From: an uncultured Oscillospiraceae bacterium
GTDB lineage: Bacteria > Bacillota > Clostridia > Oscillospirales > Oscillospiraceae
Reading direction: 5' to 3'
Assembly (NCBI GenBank): GCA_934621665.1
Contig: CAKTUT010000100.1
Span: 1-6,441, forward strand
Length of the DNA stretch: 6,441 bases
Part shown: piece by piece, positions 5,432 through 6,441 of the stretch
Layout of the letters: each line of letters opens with the position of its first letter
Numbering within the stretch: the first letter of the stretch is position 1
Position numbers and translations under genes: made by a program
Notes under the pieces: generated by a model
Database searches by the model: none
Told to the model about the DNA's origin: nothing
The model's input: only the letters and a program-made list of their open reading frames with translations

Positions 5432-6409
5432 ATGCCCCGCAACAAAAAACGCGCGCCGCGCGGCAAGCTGCAATATGCGCTGTCCGTGCTTCTCGTCTGC
5501 GCCGCCGTATTCACAGCGCTCTGGCTGTCGCAAAAGCAGACATCAGCACAGCCTCGGACCGTTTTGCTGGATGAAATTCCGTCCTATTCGGGTGAGGCGT
5601 ACATTGAAATTAACAGTAATGTGCCGTTTTTTACAAGCGACGAAATCACAACCGATGTGTTTGAAACCTACAGTGAACTCGACTCGCTTGGCCGCTGCGG
5701 CGTAGCGTATGCAAATATCTGTGCGGAGCTGATGCCGACCGAGCCGCGCGGCAAAATCGGCAGCGTCCGCCCCTCCGGCTGGCACACCGTGCGGTATGAC
5801 GGCCTTGTCGAGGGCAATTATCTGTATAACCGCTGTCACCTGATCGGCTATCAGCTGGCGGGTGAAAACGCAAACCCGAAAAATCTGATTACCGGCACGC
5901 GCTATCTCAACACCATTGGGATGCTGCCGTATGAAAACAGAGTCAATGACTATGTGGACGAGACGGACAATCACGTGCTCTACCGCGTCACGCCCATCTT
6001 TGACGGCGACAATCTTGTCGCGTCGGGCGTATTGATGGAGGCCTACTCGGTGGAGGACAGCGGCGGGCTGTCGTTCTGCATCTACTGCTATAACGTCCAG
6101 CCGGGCGTTACCATCGACTATGCAACCGGCGAAAGCTGTCTGTCAGACAACGCTTCCGGCGAATATGAAAGCACTTCCGTCACCACTGATCCGGATACCA
6201 GCGCCACAGCAGATACCAATCTTGTCTCCGACGATACGATTCCGGCGGAATCCGTCACCACCGACACGAACGAAACCGTCTATGTCTCCGCCTCCGGCAG
6301 CAAATACCACCGCGCCGACTGCCGCTATGTCAAGGACGGCGCACAGGCGCTGCGTCTTGCCGAGGCGCAGGCAGCGGGCTATACTGCCTGCGGCACATGT
6401 AAGCCATAA
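5432..6409 (+). CDS. Exported or anchored DNA/RNA non-specific endonuclease with C-terminal Cys/His tail
   Basis: This 325-residue protein has a basic N-terminus (residues 2-15) and a hydrophobic segment (about 15-32). It is a signal peptide or membrane anchor, so the enzyme acts outside the membrane. Residues about 50-230 form a beta-beta-alpha-metal nuclease domain of the DNA/RNA non-specific (EndA/streptodornase-like) family. NRCHLIGYQLAGENANPKN (133-151) carries the general-base His136. Asn160 (TRYLN) and Glu168 (PYEN) are in the positions expected for metal binding, eight residues apart. A Thr/Ser/Asp-rich linker (about 240-283) joins a short tail (284-325) with KYHRADCRYV and TACGTCKP. 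Its His293, Cys297, Cys320 and Cys323 could bind a metal. Similar tails occur at the ends of some secreted nucleases. The start follows AGGAGG (5421-5426) by 5 nt. Roles could be nutrient scavenging or DNA processing at uptake. It is probably co-transcribed with the YihY-family gene. Confidence 0.93.
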   Translation: MPRNKKRAPRGKLQYALSVLLVCAAVFTALWLSQKQTSAQPRTVLLDEIPSYSGEAYIEINSNVPFFTSDEITTDVFETYSELDSLGRCGVAYANICAELMPTEPRGKIGSVRPSGWHTVRYDGLVEGNYLYNRCHLIGYQLAGENANPKNLITGTRYLNTIGMLPYENRVNDYVDETDNHVLYRVTPIFDGDNLVASGVLMEAYSVEDSGGLSFCIYCYNVQPGVTIDYATGESCLSDNASGEYESTSVTTDPDTSATADTNLVSDDTIPAESVTTDTNETVYVSASGSKYHRADCRYVKDGAQALRLAEAQAAGYTACGTCKP

Positions 6410-6412
6410 GAT

Positions 6413-6441
6413 TACCTGAGAATGCATCGCATTCTCAGGTA
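6413..6441 (+). terminator. Terminator hairpin after the nuclease gene (cut by window end)
   Basis: TACCTGAGAATGC (6413-6425) and GCATTCTCAGGTA (6429-6441) form a perfect 13-bp stem with a 3-nt loop, 3 bp after the stop codon. The window ends on the last base of the stem, so the expected T-run cannot be seen. It may be bidirectional. Confidence 0.8.

Overview
The window looks like chromosomal DNA from a GC-rich, Gram-positive, endospore-forming member of the Clostridia, probably of the Oscillospiraceae/Ruminococcaceae type. The support is a YtvI-type sporulation membrane protein, a PheB-like ACT protein, NrdR, a DUF6514-like small protein, strong AAGGAGG ribosome binding sites, and intrinsic terminators between genes. 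Codon third positions are rich in G and C. There is no rRNA, tRNA, CRISPR array, transposase or phage gene. It is mostly an ordinary housekeeping segment with one unusual regulator.

Layout, left to right. (1) 1-157, minus strand: the N-terminal part of a PheB/UPF0735-type ACT-domain regulator, cut by the window edge. (2) 294-1358, plus: ytvI, an AI-2E-transporter-fold sporulation membrane protein. (3) 1428-2306, plus: an RluA-family pseudouridine synthase with its own promoter and probably a GTG start. A large three-storey hairpin (2311-2367) follows it. (4) 2457-about 3528 (open to 3617), plus: an XRE-type DNA-binding protein fused to a Cys-containing 15-residue tandem repeat. Its 3' end appears frameshifted. 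(5) A very strong bidirectional terminator (3531-3563) separates this gene from convergent nrdR (3580-4035, minus). (6) 4162-4434, minus: a small DUF6514-like protein with its own terminator. (7) 4597-5412 and 5432-6409, plus: a YihY/BrkB-family membrane protein and an exported or membrane-anchored DNA/RNA non-specific endonuclease. These two are 19 bp apart, probably an operon, and end in a perfect 13-bp hairpin at the right edge.

The genes do not form one obvious pathway. The membrane proteins and the nuclease act at the envelope or outside the cell, NrdR controls ribonucleotide reductase genes, and the pseudouridine synthase modifies RNA. The parts most worth a second look are the HTH/Cys-repeat protein with its broken C-terminus, the 57-nt composite palindrome in front of it, and the nrdR control region. 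The last holds back-to-back promoters, a partial NrdR-box-like sequence and a small palindrome. I see no convincing undescribed multi-gene system.
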